A stretch of 64,000 nucleotides of DNA from positions 32,283,282 through 32,347,281 of the forward strand of contig JAKSZT010053883.1 of NCBI GenBank assembly GCA_026826555.1, given 5' to 3'. This DNA comes from Tolypeutes matacus (lineage: Eukaryota; Chordata; Mammalia; Cingulata; Chlamyphoridae). Under the pieces are notes generated by a model that did not search any database, was not told the DNA's origin, and saw only the letters and a list, made by a program, of their open reading frames with translations. Made by a program: the position numbers and the translations under genes. Shown here piece after piece: positions 43,930 through 54,059 of the stretch (positions are counted from its first letter, which is position 1; every line of letters starts with the position of its first letter).

Positions 43930-44165
43930 AGAGCAGAGCATTTAAGTCCAGGCCTTCGGAGTAAGAAGGTATTTGCCTGGTCCTTTCCAGCTGTGTCACC
44001 TTAAGCAAGTTAATTAACCTCTCTGAGCCGTTGTTTCCTCCCCTACAAAACGGGAATAACAATAGCACTTATTTTATAGGACTGCTGGGACAATTAAATG
44101 ACATAATGGCAATCAAGTCCATAATATCTGGCACATACTAGATGTCCAAGAAATGTTAGCTGCTG
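43930..44165 (+). repeat. MIR element
   Basis: Forward MIR: 'gagcagagcatttaagtcca', 'tcaccttaagcaagttaatt', 'tttcctcccctacaaaacgg', 'ctagatgtccaagaaatgtt'. Confidence 0.85.
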
Positions 44166-44210
44166 TGCATCACTGTTGTCATAATCCCTATCGCTGGTGA
44201 CGTAATTTTA

Positions 44211-44321
44211 AGCTCTGACCGCGCCCTTCATTGAGAACTGGATGGGGAGGGAGGAGGAGCAGCCTTTTCCTTTCAATCCACAACTGAACCAGATCCCCCA
44301 GCATTCATTCATCCCAGAAGT
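44211..44321 (+). repeat. Paired unidentified repeat, copy A
   Basis: Shares about 100 bases, roughly 85% identical by eye, with 47668-47770 in the same orientation. Shared words include 'ctggatggggagggagga', 'ctgaaccaga' and 'cagcattcattcatc'. It matches no repeat I know. Confidence 0.8.
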
Positions 44322-44590
44322 GGTAGCATCCATGAGTTCTGCCGTGAAGCCACAGCTGGGATTTGGTTTTGGAGCATAAACCAGACCCCAGACCTCAGAC
44401 ACGAGGCAAACTGCAAAATAAAGCACCTTTCCAACAGGAAGAGCATCTCCTCCCCAACGTTAACGCCCCCTCCCCAGGTCTTGAATTCAGAATTCCCAGC
44501 TACAGAAGACAGACGAAGGACATTTGGAGGTAGGGAGGAAAGAAAGACAAACCCAATCGTATCCCTGTAATTAACTGAGCTAGAGCCCTC

Positions 44591-44618
44591 GGTTAATGCA
44601 ATGTGGTTAATGCAATGT
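44591..44618 (+). repeat. Perfect tandem 14-mer
   Basis: GGTTAATGCAATGT occurs twice back to back in otherwise unique sequence. The unit contains GTTAAT (HNF1-like half site) and TGCAAT (C/EBP- or POU-like), so the pair could form a duplicated binding site. Confidence 0.9.
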
Positions 44619-44687
44619 TTTCGTGTGCTGTCTTTTAAAGAAGAGATGAGCCAATACCCACCCTTTCTGAGCTCTGTCTCTTCCCAG

Positions 44688-44739
44688 GGATAAACTGTGC
44701 CCTGGCCCAAGTGCGAAGTGCCATCCAAAGAAAACTCAG
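44688..44739 (+). other. Candidate 52-nt internal exon (splice signals only)
   Basis: Upstream is 'gagctctgtctcttcccag', a strong pyrimidine-rich 3' splice site. Downstream is 'ctcag/gtgagtcc', a consensus 5' splice site. Two of three frames are open: frame 2 reads DKLCPGPSAKCHPKKTQ and frame 3 reads INCALAQVRSAIQRKLR. Neither is a family I recognise. A lncRNA exon is possible. The surrounding 44.3-45.6 kb is largely repeat-free. Confidence 0.35.
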
Positions 44740-44759
44740 GTGAGTCCTAGTACTTCCTG

Positions 44760-45600
44760 ATCCTCAGGCACCCAGGAAGGAAGACCCACTGGAGTTTGTT
44801 TTAAAAGGTCTGGCCAGTCCAGCCCCAAGGAGGAGGTTTGGGCAAGATTGTCCTGAATCAGGATGAAAGCCAAAAGATGGTCTCACTAACCCAAAATAAC
44901 TGGCCAGATCATCTGACCTAGGGCCCATATTCCCCGAGCATTTGGGGAAACGGGAGTTTGAAGAAACTGCAGCGCCGGGTGTGGGAGGCTGCTGGCTGCT
45001 CCCCACAGAGGGAGCTGTGCCGGCGCTCCCCCGCCTGGGTAGACAGCCATCCATCACTCCAGGAGAGGCGGCGGTGGGGACGTGAACTCGGTCACCTCCT
45101 CCTCCTCTCCTCTCCCTAGCAGGCTCTGAGGAGCCGAGGCGGTGGCGGCAGCACAAGGAACAGAAGCGCTGCAAACTGCTTGGGTACCCTTTTGCAAGAC
45201 TGACGCCGACACAAGTTTTTCCATTTCCCCAAACAACCTCTTGGGCTGCCAATAAATGCTACTGTAGGCCCTTGCGCGCTCTCAAAGGGGACCTGAGGGG
45301 TCTCTGCCCAGAGCGGGGTTTCACCCTCCCCCTCTTTTTCCTGGCAGGCTCGCCGGCGACCCCCGCTGATCGCCCGGCTGTACGGAATAATTACCGAGGA
45401 ATTTGATGGCGAGCCTGATAGGTGCCGGGTCCAAGTCCAATTCGCAAATTGATTCTGCCGCCCTGTGCGTCCCCTGGGCGCGAGGCGCGGTTAACGCCTC
45501 GGATCCCACGTTCGCAGGGTTCTTGGGCCCCTGTGCTCTGAGCCATTGCGGCCTAAGCCGCGTTGACAGGCTCCAGTAGAGAGCGGTTCTGTCATGGAAA
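44760..45600. promoter_or_regulatory. GC-rich repeat-free block, candidate regulatory element
   Basis: CpG density rises at 44970-45180 and 45340-45560. The latter contains unique-looking text with homeodomain cores ('gtacggaataattaccgagg', 'tccaattcgcaaattgattc'). Minus-strand frames of 60-162 codons here are typical GC-rich chance frames. No TATA box or start context stands out. Confidence 0.4.
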
Positions 45601-46540
45601 TTGTGATCTTAACAGAAGGGCAGGTGATGGATACCAATTATAGCACCTCCTTCCCCTGCGTGGCAGGCAGCTTTCCAGGGAAGTTCCCAGGCCAGACTGA
45701 TAGGACCTGTGGATGTTTACTCCACCACTCCCCAACTCCACGGGCCTGCCCTCACCAGACAGGCAGGACCCCTGTTAGAGAACACCTGGCCTGGAGATCC
45801 AACTTGAGGGGTACACATTCCCCTTCCATGCCTGACCCCAATCCTGGGGTCTAATGATCCATGCACCACCACTGCCACCACCCAAAGCTTCAGATGTTTC
45901 TCAAAACCAATGCAAACTGCAAAACATAAGGACTTTGGAATCTAAAGTAGAAAAGACTTTTAAACAGCTTTGCAGCAGCAAGATTCCTGGAGTGGGACAC
46001 CTGGATGCCCACAAGTGACCTTGGCAATACCTTCCTCCTCTCTGTCTCAGTGTCCCCACCTCCAAAGACCATGGCAAGACCCAAGTTCTTAGAATCTGAA
46101 GCAGTTCAGGTCTGTGAAGAATTAAATTAGGCCAGACCAAATGCAAGTTAAGCACCCTTTCTTGTAGGGTCTGTAGACCTCACTTGCCCAAAAGGGAGCT
46201 CCCGAAAGAGTGAGGTAGGATCCCTGAGGGCAGAAACCCTAAGACTCTGAGCCCAAAAGAAAGGCGGCAACAAAATCCAATAGAACTCATGGATAGGACT
46301 CCATGATTTCATATCACACACACACACTCCAGAGATAACAGGACTGACCCCAGCCGTCTGGACGCACCTCTCCTCTGCTCTGAGAAAGGCAGGATGCACC
46401 CCACCCTGACCTCCTCTGGAGAGAGGCAGGTCCCGATGTATAGGGACCTCAGAGAAGCTGCTCACCCAAAGGTGCAGGCCCAGAGGTGGGTGAGGGTGAC
46501 TCTACCTGCCATCGCAGGTCGGGGGATGGGGATACGGTAG
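45601..46540. other. No gene seen; unassigned, with a MIR-like trace
   Basis: A forward MIR-like trace is at about 45985-46065 ('gtgaccttggcaataccttc'). A short (CA)n is at about 46315-46327. The rest is unrecognised. Confidence 0.4.
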
Positions 46541-46544
46541 GGTC

Positions 46545-46680
46545 GACATGGCTAAAAGTCAGGGAGTGACTGACCCACGGTCACACAGGTGGTAGGAAGC
46601 TCCGAAACGCCCAGGTCTGTCCCAGGAGGCTTTGACCATGGGTCACGTGTAAAGGGACTGGAATAGGGTATGGCCAGGCA
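46545..46680 (-). repeat. MIR fragment
   Basis: 'gactgacccacggtcacaca' and 'acgcccaggtctgtcccagg' suggest a decayed reverse MIR. Confidence 0.5.
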
Positions 46681-46899
46681 TCCTCCCGCAGCGAATTTCA
46701 ACACGCATGGCCTAGCCGACCCACCCCACGCCGTCCCTCTGGTCCCTGTACGCCTGTGCGGGATTACCTGCGGCGGGAGGCGCCCACCACCGGCCGAGCT
46801 CTCTAGAGCCAGAGCTGCCGCACCCTCGGACCCCACTCAGGAAGGGCCCCCACTCCATTTCAGGCAGGGGAGTCTGGGCTTCTTACAGCACCTCTCTAC

Positions 46900-47450
46900 T
46901 TCCTTTGGTCACTTGGACCTTGTAACCCAGGGCTCGGACGCCAAAGGTAGCGCGTCCCGCGGGGCCCCTCCCTAGACCCTCCGGAACGCGGCCGTAGCAC
47001 CCGCTGCGCCCCAGACGGTCGGCCCGCAGCCCGCGTTGCGCCGCGGAGACCAAGGCTGCCATCTAGCGGGCACGGCGGGCAGGCGCCGTTGGTTTCCGGA
47101 GCCAGAGCCGGGCAGAGAGGGCTCCCGAGGGCTCCCAGGCAGCAACCCTGGGCTTGGAGTCCACGGACTCCAAAGCTCAAACTTCAGCACAAGCTTTGTG
47201 ATTCACGGGCAAGTCCCCTGCCCTCTTCGAATCACCTCCTTTTCCCGGTAAAAAGGAGAGGATAAGACTTCTCCGCTCCGGATCGACTGGAAACGCGAGA
47301 CCCGGGGGGCGGGGGGGCGCGTCCCCTTCTCGAGGCCAGTCCCTGTGCGCGTCCGCTCCACACGCTGCGCTATTCCAAGCCGGTCCTGGGCTAAGCTGGT
47401 CGCCAAAGACGCGGGGGTGGGGGTGGGGTGGAAGGAGGCGCTGCGGAAAG
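46900..47450. promoter_or_regulatory. Second CpG island, with CTCF motif
   Basis: CpG-dense sequence; I count about 26 CpG in 46921-47100, and 47270-47420 is also dense. A forward MIR trace separates the two parts (47165-47270, 'cgggcaagtcccctgccctc'). No first exon is recognised. The strong CTCF match at 47056-47069 suggests an insulator or loop-anchor role. Confidence 0.55.
47056..47069 (-). promoter_or_regulatory. CTCF core motif
   Basis: The minus strand reads CCGCTAGATGGCAG, which fits the CTCF core (CCRCNAGRKGGCAG) at every position. It lies outside recognisable repeats in a CpG-rich segment. Confidence 0.7.
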
Positions 47451-47667
47451 CCAGCAAAGCAGGAATCCGCACTGAACAGCAGGATCCTTTTCTAGGAATT
47501 GTAAACCCAGAACTGTAAATAAAATGCTAATGATTTATTCGTGCTCAAACTCCGGGGGCTGCTTTGCAGCTTTTGAAGACAATTCCAAGCGTGGCTTTCC
47601 TGGAAGGCGCCTCCTTCCAAGGCTCTCTGGGGTCCGGTGGGTGGAGGACAGCCAGTGGTTCTTGGAG

Positions 47668-47770
47668 AGCTCTGAACCCACCCTTCATCGAGACCTGGAT
47701 GGGGAGGGAGGAAGACCAGGCTTTTCCCCACAGCTGAACCAGACCCCTCAGCATTCATTCATCAGGAAGT
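47668..47770 (+). repeat. Paired unidentified repeat, copy B
   Basis: Direct-orientation partner of 44211-44321, about 3.4 kb downstream. It lacks about 6 bases present in copy A near 'cttttcc' and 2 near the right end. Flanking sequence is not shared. Confidence 0.8.
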
Positions 47771-48587
47771 AAAATATTACCCCTCACCAAGTACCCACTA
47801 AGCTCTTACCTGAATATTGGTGATCAAAATTGTAGTGGAATTCACATCTGGTGGAGAAGGCTGATTTGATCAACAATTACAGAAATACATACTTAAATTA
47901 CAATGAGCATGTAATTAACTTTCATGTTGGGTATTAACTTTCCTGGAACCTTCAGGGACCCTCAGTGGGTGGGGATCCTGCCCATTTCTATATGCCTTAA
48001 GAGTGCTCTACATATTTTAAGGCATTTCTTTAAAGGATGAGCTTTTAAAAAGAGAGAGTTAAAACTAATTAATGTAAGCAATATGCATTTGAGTCTAGAT
48101 TACCAGGGTTGCTGCCCTAATGCTTGACCTGGCTGGGTAAGGTGAGGGTCACTGAGCATGGACAGGTGGACACGGAGAACTCAGAAAGCCAGCCCAGCAG
48201 ACTGCATGCCGGGCCAGTCCCTCCCACCAGAGCAGCAGCCTTGGCCCCACTTTCAGCTTCTTCTCCCACTGCAGCAGGAGGTGCCTGGGACTCTGCAGCC
48301 CCTGGCCAAGAGCCACCTGGAGAAGCTTCAGTGGCCATAAGCCCTACACCCCAGGGCAAAGAGACCTGGAGTAGCCCTATCCAGCTCTCCAGAGGCTCCC
48401 TGCTACACAAAGCACATTGTGGGCTTTATTTTGAATAAGGCCTTCTCTTCCCTACATGCCTTTTTTGTAATTTCTGGAGAAATGGTGAGTTTCTGGTTAA
48501 CACCTTTCTAAAATCCTTCTGAATGTAAAACACAAATGTGCTAAGGATGATCAAGATTCCTGCCTTTACCAATAAGCAGGGGTGAGG
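47771..48587. other. No gene seen; unassigned, weak minus-strand splice pair
   Basis: On the minus strand 'ccttctccaccag' (acceptor) and 'attcag/gtaagagc' (donor) would bracket 37 bases at 47847-47811, too weak to call. 47860-48120 is AT-rich and unique-looking. Confidence 0.35.
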
Positions 48588-48679
48588 TTTTTTGTATTTT
48601 TTGTTTGTTTGTGTGGGGTTTTTTTTGGGGGAGGAGGTGGTTTTGTGTTTTATTTTTGTTTTGTTTTGTTTTGTTTTGC
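48588..48679 (+). repeat. T/G-rich low complexity with (TTTTG)n
   Basis: Runs of T and G ending in about five TTTTG units. On the minus strand this is an A-rich (CAAAA)n tract, but no SINE body is attached. Confidence 0.85.
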
Positions 48680-48769
48680 ATTTGGGAAACTTCCTGGGTC
48701 ATTGGTAACTGAAAGTCACACTGTTGAGGAAATTCAGGCATCCTGCAGAGGGCTGGACTAAACCATCTT

Positions 48770-48900
48770 TATTCTTTCACTCACTGGGCAAATGTTTATT
48801 GATCTCCTCCTATGGAGTGGCTCGGTGCTGGAACTTGGGGGGGATAAGGAAGATAATATAGCTTCTGCCCCCAGGAGGCTCACAGTTTAGGTCAGGCACC
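48770..48900. repeat. Ancient mammalian repeat fragment
   Basis: 'actgggcaaatgtttattga' and 'gcccccaggaggctcacagt' match the start of the family seen at 8725. Family not named. Confidence 0.55.
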
Positions 48901-49160
48901 TCATTTGCAAAGTGAGGAATTCTGGGATTTCACCCACCTCTACCCCACCCTCACATCACCACCACCCCCTGAACCAACCCACACCCCAACATGGAGGATC
49001 TGGACACTCAGCATAACCCTGTGTTCTATAAATTGGTGGATGTTTTGAGGGAATTTATGAAGTAACCAAGACCCTAAAGTTTTTCTTAAAGGGTGAGTTA
49101 TGTTAGGGATCTCACTTTATTTCATAAGGCAGGGTTCTGGTAGATTTCTTGAAATAACTT
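48901..49160. other. Unassigned sequence
   Basis: No repeat or exon recognised. Confidence 0.4.
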
Positions 49161-49164
49161 TCAT

Positions 49165-49560
49165 GTAAAAGATCCTAACAATGAAAATGAATGAAATTCA
49201 GCCACCTGCAATAACATGGCTGAATCTCACAATATTGGATAAAAAACCAAGACACAAGAGAGTATACACATACAATATGATTCCATTTAAATAAAGTTTA
49301 AAAGCAGGCAGCAATAAACTATTTGGGTGGTAAAATTATTAAGAAAGACAAAGAAATGATCAGTACAGAAGTTAGAGTGATTATTTCTAGGATGAAGGGC
49401 ACACAGTGGGCTTTTGGGGGACTGGAAATGCTTTATTTCTTGACCTAGGTGGTGGTTACAAAGGAATTTGGTTTATACATTTTTTTGTCAAATTACATCT
49501 GTGTTTTATACTCTTTTGTATATATATGTGATCTCTCACAAATTTTTTTTTTTTAAATCT
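49165..49560 (+). mobile_element. L1M 3' end fragment
   Basis: 'gcaataacatggctgaatct', 'atacaatatgattccattta', 'ggtggtggttacaaaggaat', then a T-rich end. This is typical old L1 3' text. Confidence 0.7.
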
Positions 49561-49769
49561 TAAAGAAGCAGAAAGAAAAGGAATATCCAACTTGTTTTTA
49601 AAATGCATTGTAATTTTTTCAAACTAAATTCTTCGGTTTGGCTATCTAAACCCTGCTTAAATTCACTCTGATTCCTTAAATCAATTCCTTTGTTTGATTC
49701 TCTCATGTGGTCCCTACAGGTTCTAATTCTGACTCAGCCTGATAGTTTCATGGCAGCAAAAGACCTTAG

Positions 49770-49880
49770 CCCAGGAGACTCAAGCTCTAGTTCTGCAGCA
49801 CTAATTCACTGTGTGACCTTGGGCAAACCTCTTCTCTCTCTCTGGGCCTCAGTTTCCTCTTCTGCACAATGAGGGAGTTA
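49770..49880 (+). repeat. MIR fragment
   Basis: 'attcactgtgtgaccttggg' and 'ctgggcctcagtttcctctt' are a forward MIR core. Confidence 0.75.
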
Positions 49881-50245
49881 GAGGAGATATTCCCCAGGAC
49901 GGTGGTTATGTGACACAGGCCTCATGTGTTGGGTGAGGTTTCCTCTGTCACTAGGTACCCCCTTCCCATCTCCCACAGGACCCATCCCAGGAGCCCAGCA
50001 AATCCCTCCATGTTGTCACACTGCCAAAGCAAGCGAGCATCCCTGAAGCAAGGCCATCAAACACCCAAGACAGCTCTCTGGTACTGCCATAAAGGCTCTT
50101 CCTGGGGTGGTGAGCACAGCACTTCCACTGCACAGCCAGGACCCACAGACAGAGAATCCCAGCCCCATGTGTTCTCAGATTCTTCCCCTCTGTGGAGGCA
50201 AGAGCTTGTCTTTGGGCCTGATGTCCCTTGGAGACATGAGCCCCA
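49881..50245. other. No gene seen; unassigned sequence
   Basis: No repeat or exon recognised. Open frames on both strands at 49926-50286 overlap and look like chance. Confidence 0.4.
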
Positions 50246-50249
50246 CTAA

Positions 50250-50620
50250 AATCCCATTGATTAATCGGGTCCCACGGTTGGATCAATGGCTGGCATTAGG
50301 CAAGCTTAGCGCAGTTTTATTAGTCTGGCTGCCCTCTTGCTGGTGTTATAGATGAAGAAATAAAATGAGGAGGAGAGGGAAAAAGGACAAAATCATTAGT
50401 CTGAAAGGAGCAAAAGAGCATCTTCTCTGTTTTGTATTCAGATTTAGAGCTGTGCTGTCCAAGCCAGGAGCATACACAACAATCCATTTTTATGCTGTTT
50501 CCAGAAGTTCAGCTCAGCCTCCTGATTTCCCATTTTGCCTGATATCTAAAATCCCAGGAGCATTGGGTCCATATCAACTGCCAGCCCAGCCTCTGAAGCC
50601 ATTTTAGAGGCCCCCGAAAA
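50250..50620. promoter_or_regulatory. Candidate conserved non-coding block
   Basis: Repeat-free text with homeodomain-like words ('ccattgattaatcgggtccc', 'gcgcagttttattagtctgg'). Conservation is inferred only. Confidence 0.35.
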
Positions 50621-51675
50621 CACCTGAGGTCCCATTCGTTCATTCATTCATTTCTCACAAGGACAGAAGGCTTTTGCCTGATGTAGGGAAATGGGCCTAT
50701 CTGCTAGATAATCCATCTTGAAAGTGTCAGGTTTGCTCTGAAGGGACCTGGCCTTCCACGGGCCTTGCAGAGCAGCCTGCTACACGCACCCCCACCTTGC
50801 CAAAGCTTTGGTTCCAACAGAGGAAACCCACAGGCTCTGCACACCGAAGCACTCCAGAGAGGCCCTTTGAATTAAGACCAGAAATGCTTTTAAAAGACTC
50901 CAGTCCCTGGTCTTCTAATGATGACCTCTTCCTTAATTTTGTGATGGCTTCATCTGCCTCTTTCGATCATCTAGGTAGCTATAAAAAGCTAAACACCTCC
51001 TACTAACCCCATTAGGATGAAAGCGGAGGATTTTATTATTCATTTTTAACAGGAAGAACTCCCCCAGGAAGTGTAAAAGGTACGGTTTTGATGTATCTGG
51101 GATGGAGAGGTTGCAACAAAGCAGACCCTCGGAGAATGGGAAAGTCTTGTTGGAGGACAAACGGGAAAGGCTGGGGTTACCGGCCTCTGCGCAGAAGTAA
51201 ATAATTTCAGGCTGTTTGGCCGGACTTGGCCAAGACATCGCAGTTCCGTAGCGTGGCCTGATTTCAGGACCTGACTGGGGATCCAGGAACCACCCAAATC
51301 CCCTAGAACCCCGTCTCCTGATCATTGTCTGCTAAACATTTGCACACACAAAGGTCACTAAACGGAACGGCTCCCTCCAGGATCCGGCCGTTCATAACGG
51401 TAACAAAGCCCTGCCACAGACAGTGTCATCATCCAAACGCCATTAACGTCAATATCCGTATCAACTGCCATCTGGCATAGGAGCCTGCAAACCTAAACCC
51501 CTCCTGCTCCCGGGCTTTGCAGGCTGGTGGGGAGAGGGCAGCCCACAGCACTCCTCCTCCCCCGCCCTGGTGCCTAGGGCTTGAGGGGGCCAGGTCTGCC
51601 TGGGAATCCAGGCTCGTGCCAGCAGGCAGACTCTGGGAGGGTATGAAGGTGTACAGAGAGGACAGGGAGGGTGAC
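50621..51675. other. No gene seen; mostly unique sequence
   Basis: A CTCF-like partial word, minus strand CCAGATGGCAG within 51465-51475, has poor flanks. Text at 51010-51060 ('ttttattattcatttttaac') and 51340-51470 reads as unique. The minus-strand 130-codon frame at 51325-50933 has no domain. Confidence 0.4.
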
Positions 51676-51679
51676 AAAC

Positions 51680-51840
51680 AGCGAAGTCTAATTTATTCAT
51701 TGACATTGACTTCTCTTCGAGTCTTAATTATGAAGATGCAACCAACTGCTCCTTCACATTGTCATAATAGGAAACTGATTGAGTATTTATATAAACCTCA
51801 GAGGAATCATTGTTTTGGAGAGAAACAGAACCTAACCTCC
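51680..51840. promoter_or_regulatory. Candidate conserved non-coding element
   Basis: Repeat-free AT-rich text ('taatttattcattgacattg', 'gagtcttaattatgaagatg', 'attgagtatttatataaacc') with several homeodomain-type cores. Function is inferred. Confidence 0.4.
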
Positions 51841-52320
51841 CGCCAGTCCCCAGGGTTGCCTTGCAGACAGCCTCACATACAGAACCCTATACTTAAGTCG
51901 AAAGAGCTTTCTGGAGGGAGTAATTACATGACCCCCGAACACTAGTTCCTCCTGGAGTGAGAGGCTGGGTGCTCAGGGCACAGCTCAGCTCCTCCTCTGG
52001 GCTGCACCCTGCTTCCCCAGCCATGCATCGCTGACACCCGTGTGGCCTCCTGGGAACCAGAGGTCACCCAGCCAGGAGGCCCAGCATCCCTGAGCCTGGG
52101 CAAAGGAGGAGAAAGCCTTCAGGCTCTGGGGCTTGACAAAGGGTACCAAGCAGAGGCAGAAGGAAATTCCGGAGCAGGCTTCAAGGAGATACTAACAAAC
52201 CATGGTGAGCCACATCCTTCCCTTCTGTCAATTTCTGCTATTATGATTACATAAATTGTAGAAATGAATACCTACACAGGATTAAGGTGAGTTTCAAATG
52301 GAGTAGTAGTGATGATGATG
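51841..52320. other. No gene seen; ends in an (ATG)n microsatellite
   Basis: An (ATG)n tract lies at about 52308-52338. A donor-like 'attaag/gtgagtttc' is at 52286 without a convincing acceptor. Confidence 0.45.
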
Positions 52321-52324
52321 ATGA

Positions 52325-52595
52325 TGGTGATGATGATACTATTTATTGAGTTTAATATGTGCCAGGTATGAGACTGAGTGAATCACATTTTCTCTCATTT
52401 AATCCTCACCACCACCACGTGAGGCAAAAAAGTATTTATCACCATTTTATACAAGATTAAACAAAGACTCAGAGAAGTAATCTATCTAAGCTACTTCAGC
52501 CAGTAAGTGGGAGAGCTGGAATTTGAACCCAAATCGACCTAACTCTAGTGCCCAAGCTCTTGACCACTACTCTGTCCTGCTACCAAAAGCCTTTT
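52325..52595 (-). repeat. MIR element
   Basis: Reverse MIR, nearly complete: 'actatttattgagtttaata', 'atcaccattttatacaagat', 'tgggagagctggaatttgaa', 'caagctcttgaccactactc'. Confidence 0.88.
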
Positions 52596-52624
52596 GTAAG
52601 CTCTGAAGTCCTGAGCGCAGAATC

Positions 52625-52795
52625 TTGAGATGGCAGGCTAGGGCTCTAGTCCTGGTGCCACCACTTCCTGGCTGTGTGACCTCTGGTTCCCAGGAGTTAG
52701 TCACTCTGCCTCTCTGGGTCTCTGTTTATTTGCTGCCTCAGAGAGGTGGTGATGCTTTTATGAGACAAGGGCTGAGGTTATCTGTTCTTGCTAAT
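52625..52795 (+). repeat. MIR fragment
   Basis: Forward MIR: 'ccaccacttcctggctgtgt', 'gcctctctgggtctctgttt', 'cagagaggtggtgatgcttt'. Confidence 0.7.
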
Positions 52796-54055
52796 AATAA
52801 AGCACTGTACAGATGAAAATAGAAACACGACAAGCTTCCTTATTAGAAACAGCATGGCCTGGGAGTAAACAGCTAATTGAAGCAGCAGCAGCAATTGTAA
52901 AGAGGAGTGTGGCATTAGGGAAACATCAAAGAAGAAGGCTCTGTATGAGCCCAGGTTCTGGGCATCCAAAAAACAGAGCCACCCTTTCCAACCACTGTGG
53001 GCTCTCCAGAGAGATGCCTCCAGGGCTGTGGCCCAAGGACAAGTCTTTAGCCCCACACGAGCCTGCCTGGGGACAACCACGCTCCCAGAATCAGAAACCT
53101 GGACAATGGTGATAGGATCATAATTACTCTTAGCAGCAGGTACAGCATCTTTCCTACTGAGATGTGGCTGGATGGTAACAGCACTTAGGACTGCTCTGAC
53201 TCATAGCTGTCTCGGTAGAAGTGAAGAAGATATTGTAGGGCAGGAAGTTTCTCTCTATCCACCCCCATTTTAAATCCTTTCTGGAAAGATACATGCACTC
53301 AATAAGTCCAAAAAATAAAACAAGATGAAGTGTGAGCTTCTCAAGGTTGGAAATATCCATGCACAGACTGCCAGGAATGAACCAGGGAGAAATTCCTACA
53401 ATAAAAGGGAGACTGTCAGTCCTAGAACTTCAGTTCTTTAGTGGCTCTTTGTACAAAACCTTCTTACAAGGACAGGTGTGGAGAGGGAAGCAGCTATATC
53501 CTGGGAGAATCTGAGTCTTCAACTCCAACACAGTACTATTCACACTCTATATGTCTCCTACGATCAAATCAAATAGTCCATCATCCCTTCTGGTTCCCTC
53601 CATGCCTGTTGGGGATGACATGGGTAATTGCCAACAGGCTAGAATGAGGCAGGCATAGAGGACAGGAATAGGGTTCCCGGGCCTGGGAAAGCAGAGGACA
53701 CCGCTGCCAGAGAGGAGCAAAGTCAGAGTACAGCTTGAAGAGTTTAGAGCAAGGAGATGAGGCCAAGAAAGGCAGGTTAAGATCTAATGGGAAGTCTGAG
53801 TAATTCCATCAAATGCCAGCTAGCATTTAGAGCTCACCTTTATGGCCAGTGAGGATGTGACCCACATCTTGGTAAGCCATATTCAGAAAATACCTGGGTC
53901 TTCCCTCGGAGCAAAGAGGAGCAGCTTCTGCCACCTGCCCTACACCGCCAATGGTACCCCCTGACAATACCATTCACCATCTCCTTTGACTCCTACTTAC
54001 TAATATCAGCACCCTGGCAGAGGGACCTTTTTTTCCTTTTATAGTTTTTCCTAAC
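52796..54055. other. No gene seen; partly unique AT-rich sequence
   Basis: 52800-52925 ('taaacagctaattgaagcag') looks like unique, possibly conserved sequence. The rest is unrecognised. Open frames here are chance. Confidence 0.4.
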
Positions 54056-54059
54056 ACAT

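Noticed and set aside
44764..45252. 162-codon minus-strand open frame
   Set aside because: GC-rich chance frame with no domain, start context or splice pattern.
51465..51478. CTCF site
   Set aside because: Only the CCAGATGGCAG half fits; the first three core positions mismatch.
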